Shown here piece after piece: positions 1 through 9,440 of a DNA stretch of 64,000 bases (position 1 is its first letter; each line of letters opens with the position of its first letter). A program made the position numbers and the translations under genes. The DNA comes from Marinomonas spartinae (GTDB lineage Bacteria > Pseudomonadota > Gammaproteobacteria > Pseudomonadales > Marinomonadaceae): NCBI RefSeq assembly GCF_016461715.1, contig NZ_JAEMUI010000001.1, positions 1-64,000 on the forward strand. Reading direction: 5' to 3'. Under the pieces are notes generated by a model, which worked only from the letters and a program-made list of their open reading frames with translations, was not told the origin of the DNA and searched no databases.

Positions 1-1234
1 ACTAATTTCGCTTTCTAGTAAAAATGAAAACGATGCTGCAAAAAATTTGTATATTAATGAATCAAGAAAATCTTATGATGAGTTTTCTAAATCATTGGAT
101 GATTTGGCAAGTTTTGATACAAAAAAAGCGAATGAAGCCAGTCAATTTGGGGATACTTTATTTGATAAATCCATTTTTGTGCTTAGTATCATATCCTTTG
201 TTATTATTGCTTTTACCCTTAGCATTGGTTTGTATATTACCCGCTCTTTGACACGGCAGATTAATTTAATCCAACAGGCGATGATGTCACTCGCTGGCGG
301 AGACCTGAGTGTTAAATTACCTAATCCAAGTAAGAATGAGTTAGGGATTCTTTCTCGTCACTTTAACACGGCGGTTCAACAGTTTGCTCAAACGGTTAGT
401 CATATACAAAACTCGTCGACTCAGCTTGCAACGACGGCTGAACAATTATCTCTTGTTACGAATGAGACGAGCAAAGACATTCATTTACAGAACGAGCAGT
501 TGGAGATGGCCGCTACCGCTGTGACTGAAATGACCGTTGCTGTAGAGGATGTGGCAGAAAATGCTATTAATACCTCGAAAGAGTCGGATTTAGCTAGAGA
601 GAGAGCGAATGAGGGCAGTGAACAGGTCAAGCTGTCGAGTGAATCTGTTTCATTATTACTTAAAGAATTACAAGACACGAGTAATGGTGTTGATAAGTTA
701 GTAGGGCAAGTCAAAAATATTACCAGCGTGTTGGATGTTATTCGAGAGATAGCGGAACAAACGAATCTTCTGGCACTCAATGCGGCAATTGAGGCGGCTC
801 GGGCTGGAGAGGCAGGCCGAGGATTTGCTGTCGTGGCAGATGAAGTGAGAGCCCTTGCACATAGAACACAGGAATCGACCAAAGAAATTGAATCTATGAT
901 CAGTGCCGTTGAATCGGGCACGAATGACACCGTCGTAGCGATTCAAAGTAGTCATGAAAGAGCAAAAGTTACCATGGATGCCGCCAGTCAAACAGGGATT
1001 GTGATTCAAAAAATTGTTGAGGCGGTTTTGGTTATTAATGAAAGGAACACTTCTATTGCCAGTTCAACAGAACAGCAAGCCAATGTGGCAAGAGAGGTGG
1101 ATAGAAACTTGACAACGATTCGTGATATTTCCAATGAAACATCATCAAGGTCAGTTGAAACCAGCGCTTCTAGCCAAGAGTTAGCAAAATTAGCCGAAGA
1201 ACTAAATCAATTAACCAGTCAATTTAAAATTTAG
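1..1234 (+). CDS. Methyl-accepting chemotaxis protein, 5' end cut by window edge
   Basis: This is the C-terminal part of a membrane chemoreceptor that passes ligand signals to CheW and CheA. The frame is open to base 2, so the periplasmic sensing domain lies mostly outside the window; the TTG at 47 is not a real start. A hydrophobic membrane helix is encoded around 170-245 ([20 protein letters not shown]), followed by a HAMP domain (about 245-400) and a long signalling coiled coil. The conserved hairpin tip is at about 740-890, with [19 protein letters not shown] and [15 protein letters not shown]. The ligand cannot be predicted. There is no C-terminal CheR/CheB tether pentapeptide of the NWETF type; the protein ends LTSQFKI. 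Confidence 0.95.
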   Translation, partial: LISLSSKNENDAAKNLYINESRKSYDEFSKSLDDLASFDTKKANEASQFGDTLFDKSIFVLSIISFVIIAFTLSIGLYITRSLTRQINLIQQAMMSLAGGDLSVKLPNPSKNELGILSRHFNTAVQQFAQTVSHIQNSSTQLATTAEQLSLVTNETSKDIHLQNEQLEMAATAVTEMTVAVEDVAENAINTSKESDLARERANEGSEQVKLSSESVSLLLKELQDTSNGVDKLVGQVKNITSVLDVIREIAEQTNLLALNAAIEAARAGEAGRGFAVVADEVRALAHRTQESTKEIESMISAVESGTNDTVVAIQSSHERAKVTMDAASQTGIVIQKIVEAVLVINERNTSIASSTEQQANVAREVDRNLTTIRDISNETSSRSVETSASSQELAKLAEELNQLTSQFKI

Positions 1235-1260
1235 CTCATTACTGTTACTGAAATGTTTTT

Positions 1261-1297
1261 AAATACCTTCATCATCCTTTGGGCGATGAAGGTATTT
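1261..1297. terminator. Inverted repeat, probable shared terminator between convergent genes
   Basis: Arms AAATACCTTCATC (1261-1273) and GATGAAGGTATTT (1285-1297) are a perfect 13-bp inverted repeat. It lies between the chemoreceptor stop and the stop of the convergent pentapeptide gene. Flanking T runs are short, so termination efficiency is uncertain. Confidence 0.6.
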
Positions 1298-1317
1298 AAT
1301 ATTGGGCTAATTGGATA

Positions 1318-1917
1318 TCAGTCAACCAGTTCGATGTTTAAGCTGTCGAGTAAGCTTAGCGCTTCGAATCGTGAAAATTTAGCATTATCAATATTGTTTT
1401 CTAATACATTAATTGAGAAGTTGTAGGATTCCGTTAAGTCAGCCTTATAAAGGTTCGTTTTCATAAATAGGCTATGGCTGAGATCACAATGAATTATAGA
1501 TGAGTAGGCTAAATTGGCATTTCTAAAGTCTACATCATGCAGTTTACAGTTTAACAAGCTCAGGTCATTGAGGGTTAAATCAAAAAAAGAAGAGTCGTTT
1601 AGGATACATTGAGAGAATTTAAGATCAGGGTCAGTTATATAAGGTGGCCAATGGGCTTTTGTCCAAATAACACCCACCAATTTGCTTTCGATAAACTGGC
1701 TTTCTAAAAAACGTGAAAAAGGCACTTCAATCAGGCTCAAATTGCAGCGCCTAAAGGTGCAGTTTAAAAATTTGCACTTAGCAAATGTAGAGGAGGAAAA
1801 GTCGCAATCATTAAACTCACACTCTTCAAATTCGGACTCTAAAATCGATTCGTCGTTTTGTGTTAGCTTGTTAAAGGCCGTGTCGTAATATTGCTGGTGG
1901 CTAGCGATTGGCTTCAT
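1318..1917 (-). CDS. Pentapeptide-repeat protein
   Basis: A 199-residue protein dominated by A(D/N)LXX-type repeats. One run covers about residues 28-62 (FEECEFNDCDF, FAKCKFLNCTFRRCNL) and a second about 100-160 (FSQCILNDSSF, CKLHDVDFRNANL, CDLSHSLFMKTNLYKADL). Such repeats fold as a right-handed quadrilateral beta-helix. The size is near that of the Qnr/MfpA DNA-mimic proteins that protect topoisomerases, but I see no specific Qnr signature, so the role is open. Between the runs is a non-repeat stretch (WTKAHWPPYITDPD) that could form a loop. There is no signal peptide. It is the last of three closely spaced minus-strand genes after hxpB and the NIPSNAP gene. The ATG has an AGG-containing ribosome-binding site. 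Confidence 0.85.
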   Translation of the reverse strand: MKPIASHQQYYDTAFNKLTQNDESILESEFEECEFNDCDFSSSTFAKCKFLNCTFRRCNLSLIEVPFSRFLESQFIESKLVGVIWTKAHWPPYITDPDLKFSQCILNDSSFFDLTLNDLSLLNCKLHDVDFRNANLAYSSIIHCDLSHSLFMKTNLYKADLTESYNFSINVLENNIDNAKFSRFEALSLLDSLNIELVD

Positions 1918-1954
1918 AAAGGGCCTACTTGGGCTTTATTCAATAAGAGCATTG

Positions 1955-2260
1955 TTACTCAAAAACGGGACGAAAGAAACTGCGTTCATAATGGATGATG
2001 CATTGGGTGTCTTCAGCGAACTGAAAAGCCGCAATGCAGTCCGCATCCTTCAAGGAATCCTGACGATATTGTTCATAGGTTGCAAGGCTTGGAAAAGTAA
2101 ATAAGGCTAAGGCGATGTTGTTAGCACCTTCTGATGGCAAGAAGTAACCATTATGTGTACCTCCAAATTTATTGACTAAGGGGATCCACATTTGTGCATA
2201 TTGCTCGAATTCCGCTAGTTTATTTGGATCAATAACATATCGTATATAGCAAGTAATCAT
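1955..2260 (-). CDS. NIPSNAP family protein
   Basis: A 101-residue protein with the dimeric alpha/beta-barrel (ferredoxin-like) fold typical of NIPSNAP proteins: an N-terminal beta strand (MITCYIRYVI), a helix (KLAEFEQYAQMWIPLV), then GGTHNGYFLPSEG and FTFPSLATYEQYR. The biochemical role of this family in bacteria is poorly defined. The ATG follows a good AGGAAA ribosome-binding site. It lies between the HxpB-like phosphatase upstream (47 nt gap) and the pentapeptide gene downstream (37 nt gap), so the three may be one transcript. No catalytic motif is evident. Confidence 0.85.
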   Translation of the reverse strand: MITCYIRYVIDPNKLAEFEQYAQMWIPLVNKFGGTHNGYFLPSEGANNIALALFTFPSLATYEQYRQDSLKDADCIAAFQFAEDTQCIIHYERSFFRPVFE

Positions 2261-2307
2261 ATTTGTTTTCCTATACTTTAATTGTCTAATACAACGGTAT
2301 TAGGTGA

Positions 2308-2967
2308 TTAGGGCTTAAGGAGTTTTTCTAAATGACACTCATTAAAGTCTGCTAATGAACGAATTTTTAGATGAGAGTTATCGTACTTTGGGTGATCAAA
2401 ATCCATTTCGGCTGGCACAGCAACGACTTTTAATCCGGCAGCTTTGGCGGCCATAATGCCTGAAGCGGAATCTTCAAAGGCAATGCAGTTAGCGGGATCA
2501 ACATTCAGTTTCTTGATGGTAGATAGGTACACCGCTGGGTGTGGTTTACCTTCAATTTCACGCTCTGATGAAGAGGTCGCATGGAAGTAATCGGCAATGT
2601 CTAAGGTATGTAGGACGACTGGAATGAGACGTGCCGGGGCATTGGTTGATAAACCAATTTTGAACCCTTTATCCTGAAAAAAACGTAAGGTATCCGTTAC
2701 ACCTGCCATTTCTATACCCTGTGTTGAAATACGCTTTTCCACCAGATCCACCACTTCTTGCTCTACCTGTTGTAGGCTTTTCCCTGTCCAGGGGAAATGT
2801 TGGTACCAAAATTGCGTCACTTCTTGTGTCGTCATCGAGGCCGTTTGCGCAGAAAGTGATTTATTGACTTTCACTCCAACGGCAGAGAAGACTGTTTGTT
2901 CAGCCTCTTTCCACATTGGCTCAGAGTCAATAAGAAGACCGTCCATATCGAAGATAACCGCTTGCAT
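2308..2967 (-). CDS. hxpB: HAD-IA phosphatase, HxpB (YniC)-like
   Basis: A 219-residue cytoplasmic haloacid-dehalogenase-type phosphatase. Motif I is FDMDGLLIDSEPMW, with both catalytic Asp residues near the N-terminus. Motif II is the Thr/Ser in GLSTNAPARL, motif III the Lys in EGKPHPAVYL, and motif IV FEDSASGIMAAKAAG. The N-terminus and overall length fit E. coli YniC/HxpB, which dephosphorylates hexitol and hexose phosphates such as 2-deoxyglucose-6-phosphate. Substrate range in this clade is broad, so the symbol is tentative. It is the first gene of a short minus-strand group with the NIPSNAP and pentapeptide genes. Confidence 0.85.
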   Translation of the reverse strand: MQAVIFDMDGLLIDSEPMWKEAEQTVFSAVGVKVNKSLSAQTASMTTQEVTQFWYQHFPWTGKSLQQVEQEVVDLVEKRISTQGIEMAGVTDTLRFFQDKGFKIGLSTNAPARLIPVVLHTLDIADYFHATSSSEREIEGKPHPAVYLSTIKKLNVDPANCIAFEDSASGIMAAKAAGLKVVAVPAEMDFDHPKYDNSHLKIRSLADFNECHLEKLLKP

Positions 2968-3063
2968 TGTAGTGTCTTTTCCTGAGTGATTTATAGAAGA
3001 ACGTCTTTATTCAGTGCCTTGCCAAAAAACGGATAATTATGTGTATCATAAAATAGATTCACG

Positions 3064-3969
3064 TTAATTTCTCGCTAATATCTTTAACGCAATCCCCGCA
3101 GCGGCTGTGCGGTTTTCAACCCCCAGTTTGGGAAAGATTTGCTCAAGGTGCTTGTTGACGGTTCGAGGACTCATCTCCAATATTTGCGCGATGTCTCGAT
3201 TGGTTTTGCCATTGGCAAGCCAGTGGAGCACTTCCGATTCGCGTTCGGTTAAGTCTAACTCTTGTTTGAGCAGATTCGGACCGGTTGGACGGCGACCATC
3301 TTCCAGTTTGAGAAGGCGCTCTTGACCGGTTTTGGCACTGATTACTCGGACACTCAGTGGGTAATCTAAGCCTGTTAGAGGTAAGTGGCTGTCTTCATTT
3401 GGCTGGTGAGCAAGCCACTGGCTGAGTTGTTCTGCAAAGTCGGTTTGTTGCCATTCGTCGTTGGCTCGGGCTTTGGCGAGCAGGGCATATGTTTGTGGCG
3501 TTGCCCACAGAATATGGCCGCTGTCGGAAACCGTCATGAGATGTTGCCCCGTGCTGTCTAGGGCGATCTGTGCACTGTTCGTTAGACGTGCGTTGTTGAG
3601 ATGTACTTTCATCCGCGCAAGCAGCTCACTGGGTTTTATCGGCTTGGTGAGATAATCCACGCCGCCCACTTCTAGCCCTCGGACGATGTCATCCGTGTCG
3701 CTTAAACCCGTCATAAAAATCACTGGAATGCTGGCTAGATTGGCATCAGCTTTGAGGGCTTTGCAGGTTTCGAAGCCATCCATATTGGGCATGATGGCGT
3801 CGAGTAGGATGATATCGGGTCGAATCCGTTTGGCGATGGTAAGTGCTTGCTTACCTTCTAGTGCAACGAGTACGTCCATGTTGGCCGCTTCTAGCGTATC
3901 GTTTATTAGGCTTAAAGCGTCGGCAGAATCATCCACGACCAAAACGATATCGTTTTTAGTTGGCGTCAT
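3064..3969 (-). CDS. Two-component response regulator, LuxR/NarL-type output
   Basis: A 301-residue regulator. The receiver domain (about 5-125) has the acidic pair in VVDDSADA, the phosphoacceptor Asp in IILLDAIMPNMDGFE, the Thr in IFMTGLS and the Lys in YLTKPIKPSELL. A middle segment of about 90 residues (about 135-225) has no motif I recognise. The C-terminal LuxR helix-turn-helix (about 235-300) contains LTERESEVLHWLANGKTNRDIAQ and PRTVNKHLEQIFPKLGV. Its start overlaps the 3' end of the upstream sensor fusion by 14 nt, so the two are translationally coupled and almost certainly form one pathway. Target genes are unknown. Confidence 0.92.
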   Translation of the reverse strand: MTPTKNDIVLVVDDSADALSLINDTLEAANMDVLVALEGKQALTIAKRIRPDIILLDAIMPNMDGFETCKALKADANLASIPVIFMTGLSDTDDIVRGLEVGGVDYLTKPIKPSELLARMKVHLNNARLTNSAQIALDSTGQHLMTVSDSGHILWATPQTYALLAKARANDEWQQTDFAEQLSQWLAHQPNEDSHLPLTGLDYPLSVRVISAKTGQERLLKLEDGRRPTGPNLLKQELDLTERESEVLHWLANGKTNRDIAQILEMSPRTVNKHLEQIFPKLGVENRTAAAGIALKILARN

Positions 3970-6900
3970 GAGGTTTTATCTCCAAAGTCTGCTCATTGCT
4001 TGTTATTGAGTCGCTGTTGTTTGCGTCATCATCCAAATCCTGTTTACCCGAAACCATCCCTGTGGCATGAGCTTTTAAATCGTTTACTAGTAGATCAAAT
4101 TGAAAGGCATTAGAGAAGTTTTCCAAACGCTGAAACATTTCTGCTGGGACGAGTTGACCGTCTTCTATCTGTTTAAGGGTTTGCTTCACGCCTTTTCGAT
4201 AACCCATTTCGGCAAAGGCAATGAGTTCGCGTATCAAGTCATGATCGGGCAAAGTGGATACAGGTGTGGTGTGTTTTTTAGGTTGCTTTTCAGCTGATTG
4301 CTCAATCGAAGAAGGCGATGCATTGTTTTTAAGATCATTGGTTTTAAATGTGCTGGACTTGAGGGCCTCGGTTGTTGGTGTTTGATAGAGCCAGGTTAAA
4401 TGCAAATGCTGGCCGAGTTTTTCAAGTAGTGTGTGGTTATTAACGGGCTTGATAAGATAATCATCAAAGGCGGCTTTTTCATCCGCTTGACGGTGTTGTT
4501 CTTGCGCGTCAGCTGACAGCATGACGATGGGGTTTTTAATGCCACGTTGACGCAATGCTTTGGCGAGTGCTAATCCATTCATGCCTGGCATGGAGACATC
4601 GAGTAGAAAGAGATCTGGTGTGATGGACTCCAGTTGAGACAAACAATGCTCGGCATCGTGTGCTTCGTAGGCAATAAAATCTAAAGGCACGAGAATATCC
4701 GACAGCAAGCCTCGGACGACGGGATCATCGTCCACCACAAAGATTTTCTTTTGAAAGCCTTGGTAACCAATAATATGTTGCCGTTGCTCACTGTGGGCTT
4801 GTTCTTTGTTAATCCACGGCAACATAAGACTGACTTTAAATTGGCTACCAGAACCCACTAGGCTCGTGGCTTGTAGATCTCCTCCCATGATGTCCGTGAG
4901 GAGTTTGACGATAGTCAGCCCCAGCCCAGTACCTGGTAGGTTTGCCGTATCCGCATTACGTACTCGCTCGAAGGGATCAAAAATACGATCAAGCTGGTCG
5001 GCTGGAATGCCTGCCCCCGTGTCTTTAATGATAAATTCGGCGACTTGGTTGCGGTATCGAATAGCAAAGTCCACCTGACCTTGCTTGGTGTATTTTACGG
5101 CGTTAGACAACAGATTGATCAATATTTGTCTTAGGCGTTTCTCATCCACCATGACAGTGGGGGGAAGGGGATCGCGGATGTCCGTGTGGAACAGAACGCC
5201 TTTGCTGGTGGCTTGCATGGAAAACATATTATCCAGTTGATCGATCAGAGCGGGCAAATCCACCACGTTGCGATACAAGTCCAACCGACCAGCTTCGATT
5301 TTAGAAATATCTAATAACCCTTCGATCAGATCGGCCAGATATTCGCCACTACGCTGGATGATGCCAAGGCCGTGCTGGTGCTGAGGTAAGGAGGCGGATT
5401 GATCCGAGAGCAGTTGTGCGTAGCCAATAATAGATTGTAACGGTGTGCGGAGTTCGTGGCTGATTCCGGTTAGATAGCGGCTTTTGGCCGCATTAGAACG
5501 TTCTGCTAATTCTTTGGCTGATTGTAGCGCTTGGTCGGTGATTTTATGCGCTTCGATTTCTTTGGTGAGTTTTCGGGTTTGTCGGTTGGATTCTTTTTGT
5601 GCCACCACACGGCTTTCATGCGCTAAGAGAAACAGCCAAGACAACACGCCAGAGACGATTAGCAACGTAAAGAAAATCATCCACATGGTTTGTTGTAATA
5701 ACGCTGCCTCAGACACTGTCTGCGGTGCCATTTGTCGATAAACAAGCGCCATTAAGACGCCATTGAGAATATTGATAACAACCAATAAGGTGACGAATCG
5801 GCCAAGTCGGGAATTGATTAAACGGACGACTTTCTTCGGTAGAAACAGTCGTAAGAAATAAATGCTTTGCTCAGCGATTCGCGCTCTGGGTTTGCAACTG
5901 TCTAGGCAACGCACGTCGAGAGAGCAACAAAGGGAGCAAATGGGCTGCATATATGCGGAGCAAAAGCTCATATCGGCCACTTCAAATGGATTCTCGCAAA
6001 TGCCACAGGTTAGGGTATGCGCTTTGCTTGTTTCTGGGGTGGCATTTTCTCGATTAGCGTTTTCGAGATTAATCAATGGAACAAGCTCGGGGGATTGCCT
6101 TGCAATGTAATATTTTCCCTTGGTAAGCCAAGCGATTAACGGTACAAAGACAAAACAACTGGCGAGGCTGACAAATTGGCAAAGGGCTTTGGCCGTGTCG
6201 CCAAAGACGCCCAAGTAGCTGGCGAAGCCAAGAGTGGTCGCGATCAGCATGGAGCCCGTGCCAACCGGATTAATATCGTATAAGTGAGCGCGTTTGAATT
6301 CTACATAGTTGGGACTTAAACCGAGTGGTTTATTGATCAGCAAATCCGCTGCAAGGCTACCAATCCAACTAATGGCGGTAATCGCAAAGACCCCCAGCAC
6401 TGCCGCTAGCGCTTGGTAAATACCCAGTTCCATCAGCAGTAGGGCAATGGTGACGTTAAACACCAACCAGACAACACGGCCAGGGTGACTATGGGTCAGC
6501 CTTGAAAAGAAGTTTGACCAAGCAATGGAACCTGCATAGGCGTTGGTGAGGTTTATTTTCATCTGACAAATAAACACCATGACGGCCGCTAGAATCAGAG
6601 CAAGGGCGGGAGAGTTGGTTAAAAACTGAAAAATGCGTTGATACATGTGCGTCGGATCGGCTGCCTCGAAAAAAGGTACGCCATTGGAAAACGCCAAGTA
6701 AGCTAGAAAAGAACCGAGCAGCATTTTTAATCCGCCCATAAACACCCAACCAGGGCCAGCCATGATCAGCCAAAACCACCAGCGTTTTTTATTGGCTTGG
6801 GTCTTTTCTGGCATAAACCGCAGATAGTCCACTTGCTCGCCAATTTGTCCCATCAGCGCGAAGATCACTGAGGCGGCAGCGCCAAATAGCACAATATTAA

Positions 6901-7552
6901 AATGCCCACTTTCCGGAAGTTCTGGCACTTGGTAGTGAGTCCAGTCTGAGAAACGATCGTATTCATTGGCGATGACGACAAATAACGCAGTGAATTGCAG
7001 TATCAGCCATATCCATTGAGTCATTCCTTGAAAGCGGCTGATTGCGCGAATACCGTGCGCCACAATGGGGATGACAAACACAGCAGACAGGGCATAGCCG
7101 ATGAAAATGGGAATACCAAACAGAACTTGTAGCGCCGAGGCGAGAATTGCCGCTTCGATGGCAAAGAAAATAAAGGTAAAGGTGGCGTAGATGAGAGAAG
7201 TAACGGTGGAGCCTAGGTAGCCAAAGCCTGCTCCACGGGTTAACAAATCAATGTCTAAGCCATGTTTGGCAGAGTAATAGGCAATCGGAAAGCCCGTAAT
7301 GAAGAACACCAACAAGACGACAAAAATCGCGCTAATAGCATTGGTAAAACCGTAATTGAGGGTAATGGCCGCCGCAATGCCTTCTAAGGCTAAAAACGCT
7401 GTCGCACCAAAGGCCGTATTGGCGACGCGTTCAATACTCATGCTGTGGCCTTGCTTGGCGGTATAACGCAAGGCGTAATCTTCTAATGTTTGGTCGGCAA
7501 CCCACTTATTGTAATGACGTCTTACTTTGAATATTTTTTGGGAAGCGGGCAT
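3956..7552 (-). CDS. Transporter-like/hybrid sensor histidine kinase fusion
   Basis: A protein of about 1198 residues joining a permease-like domain to a hybrid kinase. Residues of about 36-476 form a multi-span NCS1 (purine/cytosine permease)-like membrane domain (ANTAFGATAFLALEG, TRGAGFGYLGS). A Cys-rich linker follows at about 516-553 with eight Cys (CGICENPF, ICSLCC, RCLDSC), suggesting metal or redox binding. Two more membrane helices precede HisKA (SHELRTP, His about 699), an HATPase domain (N box INLLSNAVKYT; GTGLGL) and a receiver (DVSMPGMNG, Asp about 985). The C-terminal 110 residues are helical without a clear Hpt motif. I prefer the ATG at 7552 because the family N-terminus aligns there; the longer frame uses TTG at 7609. 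The design recalls CbrA-type sensors, where a transporter domain senses or moves the signal. Confidence 0.9.
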   Translation of the reverse strand: MPASQKIFKVRRHYNKWVADQTLEDYALRYTAKQGHSMSIERVANTAFGATAFLALEGIAAAITLNYGFTNAISAIFVVLLVFFITGFPIAYYSAKHGLDIDLLTRGAGFGYLGSTVTSLIYATFTFIFFAIEAAILASALQVLFGIPIFIGYALSAVFVIPIVAHGIRAISRFQGMTQWIWLILQFTALFVVIANEYDRFSDWTHYQVPELPESGHFNIVLFGAAASVIFALMGQIGEQVDYLRFMPEKTQANKKRWWFWLIMAGPGWVFMGGLKMLLGSFLAYLAFSNGVPFFEAADPTHMYQRIFQFLTNSPALALILAAVMVFICQMKINLTNAYAGSIAWSNFFSRLTHSHPGRVVWLVFNVTIALLLMELGIYQALAAVLGVFAITAISWIGSLAADLLINKPLGLSPNYVEFKRAHLYDINPVGTGSMLIATTLGFASYLGVFGDTAKALCQFVSLASCFVFVPLIAWLTKGKYYIARQSPELVPLINLENANRENATPETSKAHTLTCGICENPFEVADMSFCSAYMQPICSLCCSLDVRCLDSCKPRARIAEQSIYFLRLFLPKKVVRLINSRLGRFVTLLVVINILNGVLMALVYRQMAPQTVSEAALLQQTMWMIFFTLLIVSGVLSWLFLLAHESRVVAQKESNRQTRKLTKEIEAHKITDQALQSAKELAERSNAAKSRYLTGISHELRTPLQSIIGYAQLLSDQSASLPQHQHGLGIIQRSGEYLADLIEGLLDISKIEAGRLDLYRNVVDLPALIDQLDNMFSMQATSKGVLFHTDIRDPLPPTVMVDEKRLRQILINLLSNAVKYTKQGQVDFAIRYRNQVAEFIIKDTGAGIPADQLDRIFDPFERVRNADTANLPGTGLGLTIVKLLTDIMGGDLQATSLVGSGSQFKVSLMLPWINKEQAHSEQRQHIIGYQGFQKKIFVVDDDPVVRGLLSDILVPLDFIAYEAHDAEHCLSQLESITPDLFLLDVSMPGMNGLALAKALRQRGIKNPIVMLSADAQEQHRQADEKAAFDDYLIKPVNNHTLLEKLGQHLHLTWLYQTPTTEALKSSTFKTNDLKNNASPSSIEQSAEKQPKKHTTPVSTLPDHDLIRELIAFAEMGYRKGVKQTLKQIEDGQLVPAEMFQRLENFSNAFQFDLLVNDLKAHATGMVSGKQDLDDDANNSDSITSNEQTLEIKPHDAN

Positions 7553-7773
7553 GGCGATGTTTCTCGTTGTTCTTATGACCGAGTGCAATAAGGTGAGCGC
7601 GCTGCGCAAAAAGTGTGCGCTATTGATGTTCGCGCACCAATTAAAGGCATGAGGTTATAGCCTAGCGCCTATACTAAAGGTCTAAGTTGTATCAATACTG
7701 GTGCGTGGATATGCGCTATGGGCACAACTTATTTAACAAGCAGGCATCGTGCCATTTTTGACGTGTGTTTCGC

Positions 7774-7812
7774 ATAAAAAAGCGCCTCTTAACAAGAAAG
7801 GCGCTTTTTAGT
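7774..7812 (-). terminator. Rho-independent terminator of the rhlE-type gene
   Basis: AAAAAGCGCCT and AGGCGCTTTTT form an 11-bp stem around a short loop. On the minus strand the stem is followed by a run of six T, directly downstream of the helicase stop. Confidence 0.85.
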
Positions 7813-7847
7813 GTTCAATACACACTTAGAACAGGGGCGAAGAGAGG

Positions 7848-9269
7848 TTAGTCTTGTTTTGGCGCGGCTGGTCTGCGGTTACGACGCGCTGGCGCTAATG
7901 GCTTGCTACGCATGCCTTGGCCTGGTGTGACGTCAGCCTTTGGTGAGCTATTGCGGTCATTACGACGCCCGCCATTTTTTCCATTGGTATTGCCTTTTCC
8001 ACCAGCGTTTGCGGGTTTATTAGCAAAGTTTTGCTTACCACCATTTTGATCGCGGGGCGCTTTTGGTTTTTTCGGTTTGTTGGGCTTGATGGGACGAGTA
8101 TCAAGTGTGGTGTCCGGCAACATGTGAGTTGGCATAAAGTCATCCACATAACGGCGTTCGATCAATTTTTGTGTTAAACGCTCAATCGCGCGTAGTTGAT
8201 CCAATTCATCGGCTGCCACAAGGGATATCGCTTGTCCCGTTGCGCCTGCGCGGCCAGTCCGACCAATGCGGTGAACGTAATCTTCTGCAACGTCGGGCAG
8301 GTCGAAGTTGATCACGTGGGGCAGTTGTTCAATGTCCAAACCACGAGCGGCAATATCCGTCGCGACTAAGGCGCGAACGCGGCCTTCTTTAAAATCCGAT
8401 AGGGCGCGGGTACGAGCGCCTTGGCTTTTGTTGCCATGGATGGCACTGGCACGAATACCTGCATCTTCTAGTTGTTTGGTGATTTTATTGGCACCATGCT
8501 TGGTTCGAGAGAATACCAGCACTTGTTTCCACTGGCCTTCGGCAATCAGCTCTATCAAAAGTTCCGTTTTTCGTTTTTTATCAACGGGATGAAGCCACTG
8601 CTCAACCGAAACTGCGGCAGCATTGCGAGGCGTTACAGAAATCTCAACGGGGTTATTTACCAAGCCTTTGGCAAGCTGACGAATCTCAGGTGAGAAGGTG
8701 GCAGAGAACAATAGGTTTTGGCGTTTCTTCGGCAATACCGCAATAATTTTTTTGATATCGTGAATAAAGCCCATGTCCAACATGCGGTCTGCTTCGTCTA
8801 ATACCAGCACTTCCAGTTTGTCGAATTTCACGGCATTTTGATTGTACAAATCCATCAATCGACCAGGCGTGGCGATGAGAATATCCGCACCACGGCGCAG
8901 TGCCATCATTTGTGGATTGATTTTGACACCACCAAATACCACAGTGGAGCGAAGAGACAAATGTTTGCCGTAATCTTGAACGCTGGCTGCAACTTGAGCG
9001 GCTAGCTCACGTGTTGGTGTTAGTACCAAGGCGCGAATTTGGTTGCTATTGGCGTTTTGGCCAAGGCTCAAACGCTCTAATAGTGGTAAGGTAAAACCGG
9101 CGGTTTTCCCTGTACCTGTTTGGGCTGCTGCCATCACATCTTGCCCTTCCAAAATGGCTGGAATGGCTTGAGCTTGAATCGCAGATGGCTTGGTATAGCC
9201 CTGATCTTCAATGGCTTTAAGGATGGGGGCAGAAAGCCCAAGTGTATCGAAACTCATAGATGTACTCAT
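7848..9269 (-). CDS. rhlE: ATP-dependent RNA helicase, RhlE type
   Basis: A 473-residue DEAD-box helicase that remodels RNA or ribosomal particles in the cytoplasm. Visible motifs in order: Q motif ([21 protein letters not shown]), motif I AQTGTGKT, Ia PTRELAAQ, Ib [44 protein letters not shown] and [12 protein letters not shown]. The C-terminal tail of about 80 residues is rich in Lys, Arg, Asn, Gly and Pro ([30 protein letters not shown]), a typical RNA-binding extension. This combination points to RhlE rather than DeaD or SrmB. The start may be the ATG at 9269 or an internal ATG at 9257; neither has a strong ribosome-binding site. It is monocistronic with its own terminator. Confidence 0.93.
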   Translation of the reverse strand: MSTSMSFDTLGLSAPILKAIEDQGYTKPSAIQAQAIPAILEGQDVMAAAQTGTGKTAGFTLPLLERLSLGQNANSNQIRALVLTPTRELAAQVAASVQDYGKHLSLRSTVVFGGVKINPQMMALRRGADILIATPGRLMDLYNQNAVKFDKLEVLVLDEADRMLDMGFIHDIKKIIAVLPKKRQNLLFSATFSPEIRQLAKGLVNNPVEISVTPRNAAAVSVEQWLHPVDKKRKTELLIELIAEGQWKQVLVFSRTKHGANKITKQLEDAGIRASAIHGNKSQGARTRALSDFKEGRVRALVATDIAARGLDIEQLPHVINFDLPDVAEDYVHRIGRTGRAGATGQAISLVAADELDQLRAIERLTQKLIERRYVDDFMPTHMLPDTTLDTRPIKPNKPKKPKAPRDQNGGKQNFANKPANAGGKGNTNGKNGGRRNDRNSSPKADVTPGQGMRSKPLAPARRNRRPAAPKQD

Positions 9270-9440
9270 GTTATATCATAGGCGGGAGTCGGGCTTGATT
9301 CTCAAGCTCGACAAATTTGAGCGAAGCTTACCCTATATCCGCCTTACATGCTATGAGAGTCCTGTAACAATGAGTTTGCTTGACATACTTGATGAAACAT
9401 CACGTTGCGGAAAAGTCTCGAGCAAGTATGTCTTTGTTGC

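Noticed and set aside
481-930. 149-codon minus-strand frame inside the chemoreceptor
   Set aside because: Antisense of the coiled-coil signalling domain, rich in Ser and Ala as expected from the complement.
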